In this document: piece by piece, positions 34,055-42,657 of the stretch
Position numbering within the stretch: the stretch's first letter is position 1
Layout of the letters: each line of letters begins with the position of its first letter
Assembly (NCBI GenBank): GCA_028278425.1
Contig: JANQEJ010000092.1
Span: 1-48,416, forward strand
Source of the DNA: Planctomycetota bacterium
GTDB lineage: Bacteria; Planctomycetota; UBA1135; GCA-002686595
Length of the DNA: 48,416 nt
Reading direction: 5' to 3'
Program-made: the position numbers and the translations under genes
Notes under the pieces: model-generated
Seen by the model: only the letters and a program-made list of their open reading frames with translations
Told to the model about the DNA's origin: nothing
Database searches by the model: none

Positions 34055-35041
34055 TTACGGGGTTTTTCCAGACGAACCGAGGACCCGCACGTCGGGTCCC
34101 TGGAGCTGGCTCGCGAGCGCTTCCGGCGCGTCCGGCAGGTCGCGGAAGAAGAAGTAGGGCAGCGTCTTCCACTTCTGCGGGACCAGCCGCGTCCCCCACC
34201 GGTACGCGAAGCCCAGGACCGCGCCGGGGATCAAGCCGAAGAGGGCGCTCCACGCCTTGAGCCACGCGCGGTCGAGCCCGGAGAGGACCGAACGGCGGGT
34301 CACTTCCTCGTCCTTGTCGAAGCTCGTGTTCGCCGGGCGGACGGTCTCGACCATGTCGGGCTCGAAGTCGAGCCTGAGGAACTCGCACATGCGCCGGCAA
34401 ACGGCCTCGGTGTCCGCCTTCACCGCTTCGAAGCGCAGCTCGAGCGTCCGGTCGGGATGCTCCCTCGCCAGAGCGCGCGCGACCTTGCGGTAGTGGTGCC
34501 AGAGCAGCACCCACATGACGATCCACGTCCAGCGCTTGAGCATCCCGTGCGGCTTGCCTTCGCGGAGGATCGCGGCTCGGTCGAAGAGCCCGAGGCGGGA
34601 GGCCAGCACGCCCTCGACGGTGCGCTCGATGACGATGAAGCGCGCGTCGGGATACTCCGCCGCGAGCGCCTCGCCGTGCAGCGTGTGCAGCGGCGTCTTC
34701 TCGACCCAACACTCCGCACCGTGCTCGTTCGCGAACCGGTGCATCGCGGCGCGAAAGACCTCCGCGTAGCTCGCCGGGAACAGCGAATAGAGGAACGCTA
34801 CGTCGGCGCCGGCGGCGCGGAAGAGGTAGCTCGCCGCCATGACGTTGGCGAACTCCGTGTAGTTGACGGGGTTCCCGATGTCGCCGTAGCGACGGTCGAC
34901 GACGCCGAAGTAGCCCGCCTCGTGAATCCCGCGGTCGTGTTGGATGCCGACGACCTTCGAGTGCTCCAGGAGGAGGTTGGAAACCCAGGTTGTCCCGGAA
35001 CGACCCCAACCGAGGACAAAGACTGGTTTCGGCGTCGGCAT
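34055..35041 (-). CDS. Second sulfotransferase family protein
   Basis: The 328-residue enzyme has the PAPS 5'-phosphosulfate loop VLGWGRSGTTWV (Arg14 to Thr18), the EKTPLHTL motif and a 3'-phosphate region, IVIERTVEGVLASRLG. The usual RDP is replaced by ERT, so this part of the PAPS site is atypical. A late hydrophobic stretch (TWIVMWVLLWHHYRKVARAL) suggests membrane association. It is related to, but clearly different from, the sulfotransferase at 25602-26492. It lies between an ECF sigma gene (33 bp) and a receptor-like kinase gene (45 bp), a context that suggests regulated envelope modification. The acceptor is unknown. Confidence 0.92.
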   Translation of the reverse strand: MPTPKPVFVLGWGRSGTTWVSNLLLEHSKVVGIQHDRGIHEAGYFGVVDRRYGDIGNPVNYTEFANVMAASYLFRAAGADVAFLYSLFPASYAEVFRAAMHRFANEHGAECWVEKTPLHTLHGEALAAEYPDARFIVIERTVEGVLASRLGLFDRAAILREGKPHGMLKRWTWIVMWVLLWHHYRKVARALAREHPDRTLELRFEAVKADTEAVCRRMCEFLRLDFEPDMVETVRPANTSFDKDEEVTRRSVLSGLDRAWLKAWSALFGLIPGAVLGFAYRWGTRLVPQKWKTLPYFFFRDLPDAPEALASQLQGPDVRVLGSSGKTP

Positions 35042-35074
35042 GGTGGCGGCGGCGGGATCATACCAGGAAGGAAA

Positions 35075-35794
35075 TCACCCCAAAGCCTCGAAGAGCTGCC
35101 GCATCTCGTCCTCGACCTCGGACGGATCCGACACGGTGTCGAGGATCTCGGCGCGCAGCGCTTTGCGGTAGCGGACGCGCAGCCGGTGCACCGCCACCTT
35201 GATCGCGCCTTCCGAGAGACCAAGCTCGTCGGCGACGGCCTTGTACGGCATCCCTTCGTCACCGGCGATCAGATAGTCCTTCAGGCGTTCGAAGAGCTCG
35301 GACTTGCCGCGGCCTTCGTATTCGGCGCGCAGGCGGTCCAGCGTGCGATCGAGCACCGAGCGGGCCCAGGCGCGCTCGAATTGCTTCTCGGGGGTGAGCT
35401 CGTCCGCCGGCTCCAGGGAATAGCGCGTGTCCGCGTCGCCGGCCTCGATGGACACCGGGGCGCGGCCGCCGCCGCGTTTGACGGCTCGGGCGCGTTCCGC
35501 CTCGTTGACGAGGAAGTGCTTCAGCGCGGTCAACAGGAAGGCGCGGAAGCGACCCCGCTCCGGCGCGGCGCCGGCGAGGTCGTCGCGCTCGAGCAACAAC
35601 GCGAAGAAGGCCTGCGTGAGGTCGCGCGCCTCCTCCTCGCCGTGGCCGCGGCGGCGGACGTAGGAGTAGAGCGGGTACCAGTAGCTCTCCGCGAGGTGCT
35701 CGAGCGCCGCGCGCGACTCGCGGGTCGTGCTCTTCCCCGCGGCGAGGACGACGCTCCAGCGCGTCGTCCGGAAGCCTTGGGGGCGGTGCTCCAC
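35075..35794 (-). CDS. ECF-type sigma factor
   Basis: The 239-residue product has the sigma region 2 pattern FRTTRWSVVLAA, then YWYPLYSYVRRRG, then EEARDLTQAFFALLLERDDL. Region 4 is YKAVADELGLSEGAIKVAVH, then RLRVRYRKALRAEI. It is longer than the first sigma factor in the window and belongs to a different planctomycete subtype with the WxxVL start. A GTG at 35794 is the only reasonable start; it lies 5 bp after the stop of the MORN-repeat gene, so initiation may rely on coupling. No anti-sigma gene is visible. The zinc-ribbon kinase two genes downstream is the obvious candidate regulator. Confidence 0.93.
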   Translation of the reverse strand: MEHRPQGFRTTRWSVVLAAGKSTTRESRAALEHLAESYWYPLYSYVRRRGHGEEEARDLTQAFFALLLERDDLAGAAPERGRFRAFLLTALKHFLVNEAERARAVKRGGGRAPVSIEAGDADTRYSLEPADELTPEKQFERAWARSVLDRTLDRLRAEYEGRGKSELFERLKDYLIAGDEGMPYKAVADELGLSEGAIKVAVHRLRVRYRKALRAEILDTVSDPSEVEDEMRQLFEALG

Positions 35795-35799
35795 GCGGG

Positions 35800-38136
35800 C
35801 TACTTCAGGTACTGCGGGTAGCGGTAGTAGACCTGCAGCGTGAGCACCATCAACGCGGTTGCGTACACGCGCCCGCCGGCGTGTCCCCACGGGCCCATCG
35901 GATCCCACGAGCCTTCGCAGGCGCCGTCGCGGCGCTGGGAGTCGACCACGGCCGTCTTCATCGCGGCGTTCCACTTTTCCCACGCGTCGCCGCCCCACTG
36001 GAACATGGCGTAGGTGCCGTAGTACCAGTAGTACATGTCGTTCGCGTTCCGCTCGGGCTCCCAGACGGGGAGCTTGTCGAGCACGAGCGCGGCGTGCCGC
36101 TTCATCACCGGCTGCTCCGCGGGCGTCTGCCCCATCAGCACGCGGCAGAAGAGCGCGGCGGCGGTCATCGGCTCGCCGAGGTCGTTCGGGTACATGTCGT
36201 TCTTGTTCGCTACCCGCGCGCTGAGCGAGCCGGCGGCGTCGTAGCCGACGCGGCCGGTCGTCGTCTCGGTCGCCTGGTCGAACCAGCGAATCGCGCCCTC
36301 GAAGGCGGCGGGTCCCACGCGGTAGCCGTTCTCGACCGCCATCGCGAGCGCGGTGACCATCCACGAGGTGACCGAAGTGTCGTTGTCCTGCCCCGGCGGC
36401 GGCATCCCGTAGCGCCAGCCGAGCCCGGGGTTCTGGCCGAGGAGGATGTAGTCGACCGCCTTCTGGACGCGGTTCTCGAGCAGCGGCGACGGCGACAGGC
36501 GCTCGGCCTCGATCAGCGCCATCGTGGCGATCGCGTGGCTGTACACGTAGTCGTGCCCGCGCGTCGAGCCGATGACGCCCGAGCTCTGGTCCTGCTGCCC
36601 CATCAGGAACTGGATCGCCTTCTCGACGATCTCGCTGTGCTCGCCCACGGTCGACGTGTTGCCGGCGCCGAGGAAACCCAGGAGCGCGAGCCCCGTGACG
36701 CCGACGTCGTACAAGGGATTCCCGGCGCCGTGGCAGACGTCGAGGTCGATGTCCTCGAAGCGCGTGTGCCAGTTGTCCGCGTCCCAGTAGCCGAGCGGCG
36801 TCTGCGCGGTGGCGAGCCAGTCGAGGCCCTTCGCGACCGCCTCCTCGGTCCCGCGACCGCCGTAGTCGCGGATCATGCTCCCGCGCTGGCGCCGCAGGAG
36901 GTCCTCCGACGGCGTGGTGAGGCCGCCCCGCCCGGTCTCAACGGCCTCGTCGGTCTCGTCGGGATCGCCGGGTCCGGCGCTGGCGACGACGGCGGCGACG
37001 GAGGTGAGCGGAGGCTGGTAGAGCAGGTCCGGCTCGTCCTCCGCGTCGGTCTCGGCGATCCGATCCCAGAACTCGTCGTCGCTCGCGGTGAGCTGCCAGA
37101 GCGTCAGCCAGCGCAGGATCGTCCGGCGGTTGTGCGCCACGTCGGCCGGCGCGGTGCCGCTCTTCCACTCGAACGAGTGGCCGTTGAGCATCTCGTGCAA
37201 AACCACGTGATGGAGCCGGTAGCCGACGAGCTCCTGCTTCTGCTTGGTGAGGTCGAGCCCCTTCAGGTGCTTCAGCACGAGCGGGAGGGCGACGTAGCCC
37301 CACTCGGCGAGCTCGATCTGGGCCGCCTCCTTTACCGCCTCGCCGCCCATCAGGACGCGCTCGAACAGATCGTCCAGGTGCGCGCGGTCGCCGTCGGTCA
37401 GCGGGTAGGGCGCGGGATCCGGCAGCGCGTCCAGGTCGAACCACGGCGCGTCCGGATCGAGCTCTTCCTCGGGGAGCGGCCCCTTGCGCTTGCCCTTCTT
37501 GTAGACGCCGGAGAGGAACGCCGGGTCGGGGTAGCCGTTCGGGTGGAAGAAGGTCCAGCTCCCGTCCTTTTCGCCGCGCTTGTATTCGCCCTCGAAGAGC
37601 GTCTTGCCGTCCGGCCAGTAGCTCACCCACCCGCCGGAGCGCTTGCCGTTCTTGAACTTCCCCTTCTCGCGCACGCTGCCGTCGGGATGGAAGAAGATCC
37701 AATCGCCGTGCTTGTACTTCAGGCGGTACTCGCCCTGGGACTCCGGCGTGCCGTCGGGATAGGTGTTGAACTCGGCCCGGTAGTCGCCGCTCTCGCCGCT
37801 GTTCGCGCCGTTCTCGTCCTTGTAGACCCACTTGAGATGGCGCAGCCCGCGCCTGTACACGCCCTTGGAGGCGAGCTGGCCGTTCGCGTGCCACGAGCGC
37901 CAGGTGTCGACCTTGAGCCCGTTCTTGCAGCGCCCCTCCTCGGCGAGCTGTCCGTTCTCGTGCCAGCTCTTGTAATCGCCGTGGTTGATCGCGGCGCCGG
38001 TCTCGTCGCGGATCACCTCGCGCTCGACCTTGGGCGAGCCGTCGGGCCAAGCCTCCCTGATCGTCTCGGTGTCCTGACCGTGCGCGAGCGATGCGACGAC
38101 GGCCAGGACGAGGGCTCCCGGGATGGGGTGAAGCAT
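35800..38136 (-). CDS. Secreted MORN-repeat protein fused to prenyltransferase/squalene-cyclase-like domain
   Basis: The 778-residue protein has a signal peptide (about 1-20, ending AHGQ). Six or so MORN_2-type repeats span residues 50-210, each with a W/Y-x3-G pattern such as YKSWHENGQLAEEG and WVSYWPDGKTLFEGEYKRG. A linker of about 200 residues follows. From about 430 to the end is an alpha-alpha barrel of the prenyltransferase/squalene-oxidase repeat type, with GLDWLATAQTPLGYWDADNW, NDTSVTSWMVTALAMA and AFQ/QRRDGA-type turns. No DXDD or DDxxD catalytic motif was seen, so this is probably a non-enzymatic barrel, as in many planctomycete proteins. It lies 9 bp after the beta-helix gene and 5 bp before the sigma gene. 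Confidence 0.92.
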   Translation of the reverse strand: MLHPIPGALVLAVVASLAHGQDTETIREAWPDGSPKVEREVIRDETGAAINHGDYKSWHENGQLAEEGRCKNGLKVDTWRSWHANGQLASKGVYRRGLRHLKWVYKDENGANSGESGDYRAEFNTYPDGTPESQGEYRLKYKHGDWIFFHPDGSVREKGKFKNGKRSGGWVSYWPDGKTLFEGEYKRGEKDGSWTFFHPNGYPDPAFLSGVYKKGKRKGPLPEEELDPDAPWFDLDALPDPAPYPLTDGDRAHLDDLFERVLMGGEAVKEAAQIELAEWGYVALPLVLKHLKGLDLTKQKQELVGYRLHHVVLHEMLNGHSFEWKSGTAPADVAHNRRTILRWLTLWQLTASDDEFWDRIAETDAEDEPDLLYQPPLTSVAAVVASAGPGDPDETDEAVETGRGGLTTPSEDLLRRQRGSMIRDYGGRGTEEAVAKGLDWLATAQTPLGYWDADNWHTRFEDIDLDVCHGAGNPLYDVGVTGLALLGFLGAGNTSTVGEHSEIVEKAIQFLMGQQDQSSGVIGSTRGHDYVYSHAIATMALIEAERLSPSPLLENRVQKAVDYILLGQNPGLGWRYGMPPPGQDNDTSVTSWMVTALAMAVENGYRVGPAAFEGAIRWFDQATETTTGRVGYDAAGSLSARVANKNDMYPNDLGEPMTAAALFCRVLMGQTPAEQPVMKRHAALVLDKLPVWEPERNANDMYYWYYGTYAMFQWGGDAWEKWNAAMKTAVVDSQRRDGACEGSWDPMGPWGHAGGRVYATALMVLTLQVYYRYPQYLK

Positions 38137-38145
38137 GCGCGTATC

Positions 38146-39417
38146 CTAATCGTCGCGCGGCCGGGGACGCAGCTTCTCGAGCGCCTCCGCCTTCACCGGC
38201 TTGCCGCACACCGTCACGCCGCCCTCGATCTCGGTCGTCTCGGCGATCACCACGCGGCCGTTCGGCGCGCTGATCAGGCGGTCGTCGCCCGGTCCGAACG
38301 TCGGGTCGAGCGCGAGCGCCGGCTGCTGGCCACCCGACACGAAACGGTTGCGCCCGACGATCCGCAGCGACTTGCAGGCGCCGATGGCGACCAGCGGCCG
38401 GTCGCCGCAACCCTCGGCGAGCTCGAACACGTTGTCGCGCAGGACCAGGTTGGCGGTGAGGTGCCTCTCGCCGCCGTCCCAGGCGACGAACGCGCCGGTG
38501 CCGTAGGGAGCGCCGCGCGTGAGCTTCTTCAGCGACGCGTCGAAGCCCGCCCGGTACGTGTTGCCCTCGAAGAGGACCGTGCCGTTGTGCCGGCCGGCCA
38601 GCGTGAAGGCCGCGCCGCCCTTGAAGTTGTCGCCACGCGCGATGGCCACGTCCTCGACCTCGCAGTTGCGGACGAGGATGTGGCCGACGCCCGGGGGACC
38701 GTCCTGGCTGCGCGCCGTGAACTGGCAGAAGGTGCGCCCGAGTCGCCTTGCGGCCACGTTCTCGATCGTGACGTTGCCGCGCGGGTTCTGAAGGTAGAAG
38801 GCGTGCTCGTCCTTCAGGTCCTCGATGACCGCGGGCCGGCCGACGCCCCGGTAGGCGAAGTCGCGCAGGCTGTGGCCCCACACGCCCCACTTCGACTTCT
38901 GCCCGGTGTCCATGGCGTGGTCCCACTCGCCCTTGATGTCAACGTTCTCGAAGACGAAGCCCGCGTGGACGCCCTTGCCGCCGAGCTTGTTGAAGATGAC
39001 GGCGCTCCGGTAGCCCGGCTGGAGCTCCAGGTTGCGAAACGTGATGTAGCCGTTGCGGAGGGACTGGTCGACCGAGATCGTGTCGCCCAAGCCGCGGTTC
39101 AGGATGCGCACGTAGCCCATGCCCTCGACGACGATCGGCCAACCCGGCTTGCCGCCGCGCGTGCGCGCGTTGTCCTTGTTCGTGCTCTTGGCGCCGATGG
39201 AGAACCCCGGGTAGTCCCCGAACTGGAGCAGGATCTGGGTCCCGTCGCGGGCGTGCTGGAGCGCCAGCGCGATCGGGTTCTCGCTCTGGACTTCCTTGCC
39301 GTTCGGGAGCCGCACCGACGTCGGCGTGCAGGTGATCGAGCTCGTGTTGGGCGGGACCTCGGCGCCGGGCAGGGCGAGGCTCAAGACCGCGGCGGCGAGG
39401 CTGGCGACGCGCTTCAC
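38146..39417 (-). CDS. Secreted parallel beta-helix protein
   Basis: The 423-residue product starts at a GTG (39417) and has a short signal peptide (KRVASLAAAVLSLALPGAE). The body has the alternating strand pattern of a right-handed beta helix: ALQHARDGTQILLQFGDYPG near the start, then ITFRNLELQPG, VTIENVAARRLG, ILVRNCEVEDVAIARG and LRIVGRNRFVSGG. Charged side chains are common, unlike the glycine-rich helix protein at 6670. It is probably a carbohydrate-binding or carbohydrate-processing envelope protein, but no catalytic set was identified. It heads the long minus-strand run and is divergent from the HEAT-repeat gene. Confidence 0.88.
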   Translation of the reverse strand: MKRVASLAAAVLSLALPGAEVPPNTSSITCTPTSVRLPNGKEVQSENPIALALQHARDGTQILLQFGDYPGFSIGAKSTNKDNARTRGGKPGWPIVVEGMGYVRILNRGLGDTISVDQSLRNGYITFRNLELQPGYRSAVIFNKLGGKGVHAGFVFENVDIKGEWDHAMDTGQKSKWGVWGHSLRDFAYRGVGRPAVIEDLKDEHAFYLQNPRGNVTIENVAARRLGRTFCQFTARSQDGPPGVGHILVRNCEVEDVAIARGDNFKGGAAFTLAGRHNGTVLFEGNTYRAGFDASLKKLTRGAPYGTGAFVAWDGGERHLTANLVLRDNVFELAEGCGDRPLVAIGACKSLRIVGRNRFVSGGQQPALALDPTFGPGDDRLISAPNGRVVIAETTEIEGGVTVCGKPVKAEALEKLRPRPRDD

Positions 39418-39436
39418 GGCTCTACGGTAACGGCTC

Positions 39437-39452
39437 GTTCCGGCGCCGGAAC
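39437..39452. promoter_or_regulatory. Perfect 16-bp palindrome in divergent promoter region
   Basis: GTTCCGGCGCCGGAAC reads the same on both strands and lies 19 bp before the beta-helix start, in the 143-bp gap shared with the HEAT-repeat gene. Each half contains GGAAC, which is also a common ECF -35 sequence, so it may be an operator or two overlapping promoter elements. No regulator can be assigned. Confidence 0.4.
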
Positions 39453-39560
39453 ACGATCGCGGGGGTAACGCGGCACCCGGAGCGCTTCGGGGCGGCGGCG
39501 GGGAGTGGCATGACCATTGCCCTTACAAAGCACGTCCCAGACCCCGGAAAGACCCCATCC

Positions 39561-41645
39561 ATGAGCTCTCTCGGCATCCTCCTCCTGCTCCTCGCCCTCC
39601 CCCAGGAATCGGCCGGCGGCGATCGCGAGCGCGATCGCGCCCACTACGCCCGCGTCGAGGAGGAGCTCCTCGAGCGCGACGTCTCCGACCTCGACGCGAG
39701 CCGGCGGGCGGAGAGGGGCCGGATCGTCGCCGAGCTGCGCCGCTACCGCGAAGCGGGCGTCTTCACGGTGAACACCGACTTCCCCGGTCGTCGGGTGCCG
39801 TACTTCGTCGACGACGCGGGACGGCACTGCGCCGTCGCGAACCTGTTGCGCTTCACGGGTGATGGGGAGCTTGTCGCCGCCGTCGCCGGCACGAACAACC
39901 ACGCCTGGGTCGCCGATCTGCGCGGCGTGCCGGAGTTCCACGCTTGGCTCGACCGCGTCGGCCTGACCTTCGAGGAAGCCGCGCGGATCCAGGTCCCGGG
40001 CTTCAACCCGAGCGACCTCGACGACGGGCCCGCCCCGCAGGAGGAGGGCGGCGACGAGCCGCCGGCCACGGGCGGCGGGGCGCCGGCCCCGCCCACGGGA
40101 CGCTCCGCCCCCGGCGCCGGCCCGCTCTCTCCCGGCTCCAGCGCGCCGCCCTCGGCCGCCGCGCCCGCGGGCTCCGGCCCGCGCTACGGCGGCGAGGACT
40201 GGCGCGTCTGGTGGGAGTACAACAAGCTCACCTGGCTCCGCCCGAACGTCCTGCGCGGCGCCGCGTCCGGGGACGGCTTCACCGTGAGCGAGGACAAGCT
40301 GGCCGAGGCGCGGCGCGAGGCCCGCGCGCTCCTGGAAGGCCAGCTCGAGCACGCGAGCGCCGAGGTGCGAGCCGCCGCCGTGGTGGCCTACGCCCGCCTC
40401 ACCGGCCCGGCGGCGGTCCCGCGGGTCCGCGCGCTCTTCACCGACGCCGCGCGTGAGGTGCGCCTCGCCGCGATCCTCGCCCTCGGCGCCACCGCCTCGG
40501 AGGAGGGCGTCCACGCGCTCCTGGAGCTCCTCCTTCAAGAGCAAGAGCTCGCGCCCAACGCGCGGCCGGTGGCCGTCGTCGCGCTGGGGCTCGCGCGCGA
40601 GCGGGGCGTCGGCGCGGGCGTCGACCGCATGCTCCCCGATCTGCTCCGCGCGGAGGCGGACGAGGAGCTCGCGCTGCTCCTGCACCACACCCTGGCGCCC
40701 TCGGCGCACTTCCTCGATCACGAGCGCGAGGACCGCGACGCCGAAGCGCGCGCGCTGGAGGCGCTGCGCTTCGCGGCGGACGACGAGACGCTGTCGCACC
40801 TCCTCGACGAGCTCGGCGGCGACGACCTCCAACACCGGCGCTCGGCCGCGGTCGCCCTCGGCGGCGTCGACGGCGGGTTGCAGCCGCTCAAGACCGCCTT
40901 CGAGCTCGAACGCGAGCCGCTCACCCGCGGGCTCACCCTGCTCTCGATCGGCGAGCACGGCGGCAAGAACGCGCGCCGCTTCCTGCGCAACGTCCTCGCC
41001 GACGGGCCGTCGGGCGCGCGGCCGTGGTGCGCCCTGGCGCTGGGCATCCTCGCGCGGCAGGACGAAGACACGGCCGCGCGGCGCGCGGTGCGCAAGGGCT
41101 TGGAGACCGAGGCAAACCGCGACCACCGCGGGGCCTACCTGCTCGCCGCCGGCATCGGGCGCGACCCCGACGCCTACGAGATGCTCGCCGGCGCGCTCAC
41201 CGGCAAGGATCCGGCCCTGCGCGCCTACGCCGCCCTCGGCCTCGGCCTGACCGGCGACCCGCGCGGGCGCCGCGCGCTCCACGCCGCGCTCACCGAGGAG
41301 TCGTCGCCGACCGCCCGCGCCGCGATGGCCCAGGCGCTCGCGCTCCACGGCGACGACCGCGACGCGGGCGTCCTGCTCGAGGAGCTCCGCGGCGCGAAGA
41401 ACCCGGTCGTGCAGGGGCAGATCGCGGTCGCGCTCGGCTTCCACGGCACGCACGCGGCGGCGAAAGGGCTCGCGGAGGAGCTCGAGGGCTCGAAGCTTTC
41501 CGACGGGTCGCGCGCGGCGGCGACCGAAGCGCTCGGCATCCTGCTCTCGCGGCGCGATCACCTCGCGCTGGGCGAGATTTCGAGCCGAGCGAACTTCACC
41601 CTCTTCCCCTTCTGGATGGTCGAACTGCTACAGCACCCGCTGTAA
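39561..41645 (+). CDS. Secreted HEAT-repeat protein
   Basis: The 694-residue product starts at the ATG at 39561, with GGAAAG 10 bp upstream and a hydrophobic signal (SSLGILLLLLALPQ). Residues about 70-155 form a conserved module, RVPYFVDDAGRHCAVANLL followed by NNHAWVADL and GLTFEEAARIQVPGF, which I recall from exported proteins of several Gram-negative phyla. A Pro/Gly-rich linker follows (about 160-210). HEAT-like helical repeats fill the rest, for example AEVRAAAVVAYARLTGPAAV and REVRLAAILALGATASEEG. It would act as a protein-binding scaffold; the partner is unknown. Its last 50 bp overlap the end of the convergent histidine kinase gene. An in-frame ATG at 39510 is less likely. Confidence 0.9.
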   Translation: MSSLGILLLLLALPQESAGGDRERDRAHYARVEEELLERDVSDLDASRRAERGRIVAELRRYREAGVFTVNTDFPGRRVPYFVDDAGRHCAVANLLRFTGDGELVAAVAGTNNHAWVADLRGVPEFHAWLDRVGLTFEEAARIQVPGFNPSDLDDGPAPQEEGGDEPPATGGGAPAPPTGRSAPGAGPLSPGSSAPPSAAAPAGSGPRYGGEDWRVWWEYNKLTWLRPNVLRGAASGDGFTVSEDKLAEARREARALLEGQLEHASAEVRAAAVVAYARLTGPAAVPRVRALFTDAAREVRLAAILALGATASEEGVHALLELLLQEQELAPNARPVAVVALGLARERGVGAGVDRMLPDLLRAEADEELALLLHHTLAPSAHFLDHEREDRDAEARALEALRFAADDETLSHLLDELGGDDLQHRRSAAVALGGVDGGLQPLKTAFELEREPLTRGLTLLSIGEHGGKNARRFLRNVLADGPSGARPWCALALGILARQDEDTAARRAVRKGLETEANRDHRGAYLLAAGIGRDPDAYEMLAGALTGKDPALRAYAALGLGLTGDPRGRRALHAALTEESSPTARAAMAQALALHGDDRDAGVLLEELRGAKNPVVQGQIAVALGFHGTHAAAKGLAEELEGSKLSDGSRAAATEALGILLSRRDHLALGEISSRANFTLFPFWMVELLQHPL

Positions 41646-42657
41646 GCACCGGATCGCCGGGAACCTCGAACCACACGATCGCGCCGCCGCCCGGCGCGTT
41701 GTGGCCGCCGACCCGGCCGCCGTGTGCCCGGATGACGCGGCGGACGACGAGCAGGCCCAGCCCGGCGGAGTCGGCGCGGCTCCGGCGGAGCTTCAGGGCC
41801 TCGAAGTCGACCTCGCCGCCGTCGCCGGGAAAGCCGGGACCGTCGTCGCGTACCTCGACGCGCACGTTTTCGCCCGCGGCGGTCGCCGCGACGACGACGC
41901 GGTCCTTCGCGTGGTGAAGCGCGTTGCGCAGGAGATTCTCGAGCGCGCGCATCAGCCGGTCGCCGTCGGCGCTCAGGAACGGAAGCTCGCGGCCCACCTC
42001 GCACTCGAGCTGGACGCCGCGGGACGCCGCGAAGGGCTCCAGCGAGCGCGCGGCCTGCCGCACGAGCTCCCCCGGCGGGACCGGCTCGAGCTCGAGGTCG
42101 TCGGCGCTGTCGAGCCGCGCGATGACGAACAGGTCGTCGGCCAGCGCGAGCACGCGATCGGCGTCCATGCGCGCGACGGTGACGAGCTTGCGCAGCTCGC
42201 GGTTCTCGGCGGGCTCCCGCTCGAGCGTCATCTCCGCGCGGTCCAGGCAGGCGATCAACGCGGTCAGCGGCGTGCGCAGGTCGTGCGAAACCTGCGCGAC
42301 CCAGTCGGTGCGCGTTCGATCGCGCTCCGCGAGCCCCTTGACGAGCTCGTCCACACGCTCGCGCATCAGGTTCATCGACTGCGCGAGCACGGCCACCTCG
42401 GTGGATCCGGTGGCGTCGAAGGGCCCCGGCAGGTTCCCGTCCTCGTCGACGGGCTCGGACGCCGCGGCCGCCAACCGCGTGAGCGGCGCGGTAACGAGGC
42501 GCGCCGCGAGGACGGCGATCAGGAGCGCGAGGCCCAGGGCGGGCCAGAACCCGATCACCTCGCTCGCGAGGTAGGAGCCCACCAGGAGCACGGCCAGGAG
42601 AAGCGCCAGCCGGACGCCGAGGCGCCGGTGCCAGCGAAGCCGTGCACGGGCCTCCAT
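41596..42657 (-). CDS. Sensor histidine kinase
   Basis: The 353-residue protein has two membrane helices with almost no periplasmic loop (about 14-29 and 37-53), a HAMP-like linker, and the phosphoacceptor His125 in VAQVSHDLRTPLTALI. The ATPase domain shows the N box ALENLLRNALHHA, the G1 box VEVRDDGPGFP and the G2 box SAGLGLLVVRRVIRAHGG. With no sensor domain it may sense within the membrane or take input from a partner. The ATG at 42657 overlaps the response-regulator stop by 4 bases. The 3' end overlaps the convergent HEAT-repeat gene by 50 bp, and the last 15 or so residues (Arg/Gly-rich) look like an added tail. Confidence 0.94.
   Translation of the reverse strand: MEARARLRWHRRLGVRLALLLAVLLVGSYLASEVIGFWPALGLALLIAVLAARLVTAPLTRLAAAASEPVDEDGNLPGPFDATGSTEVAVLAQSMNLMRERVDELVKGLAERDRTRTDWVAQVSHDLRTPLTALIACLDRAEMTLEREPAENRELRKLVTVARMDADRVLALADDLFVIARLDSADDLELEPVPPGELVRQAARSLEPFAASRGVQLECEVGRELPFLSADGDRLMRALENLLRNALHHAKDRVVVAATAAGENVRVEVRDDGPGFPGDGGEVDFEALKLRRSRADSAGLGLLVVRRVIRAHGGRVGGHNAPGGGAIVWFEVPGDPVLTAGAVAVRPSRRGRG

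Noticed and set aside
35881..39468. A 1195-residue plus-strand open frame
   Set aside because: It lies opposite the MORN/prenyltransferase and beta-helix genes, which have signal peptides and domains; the frame has no recognisable fold.
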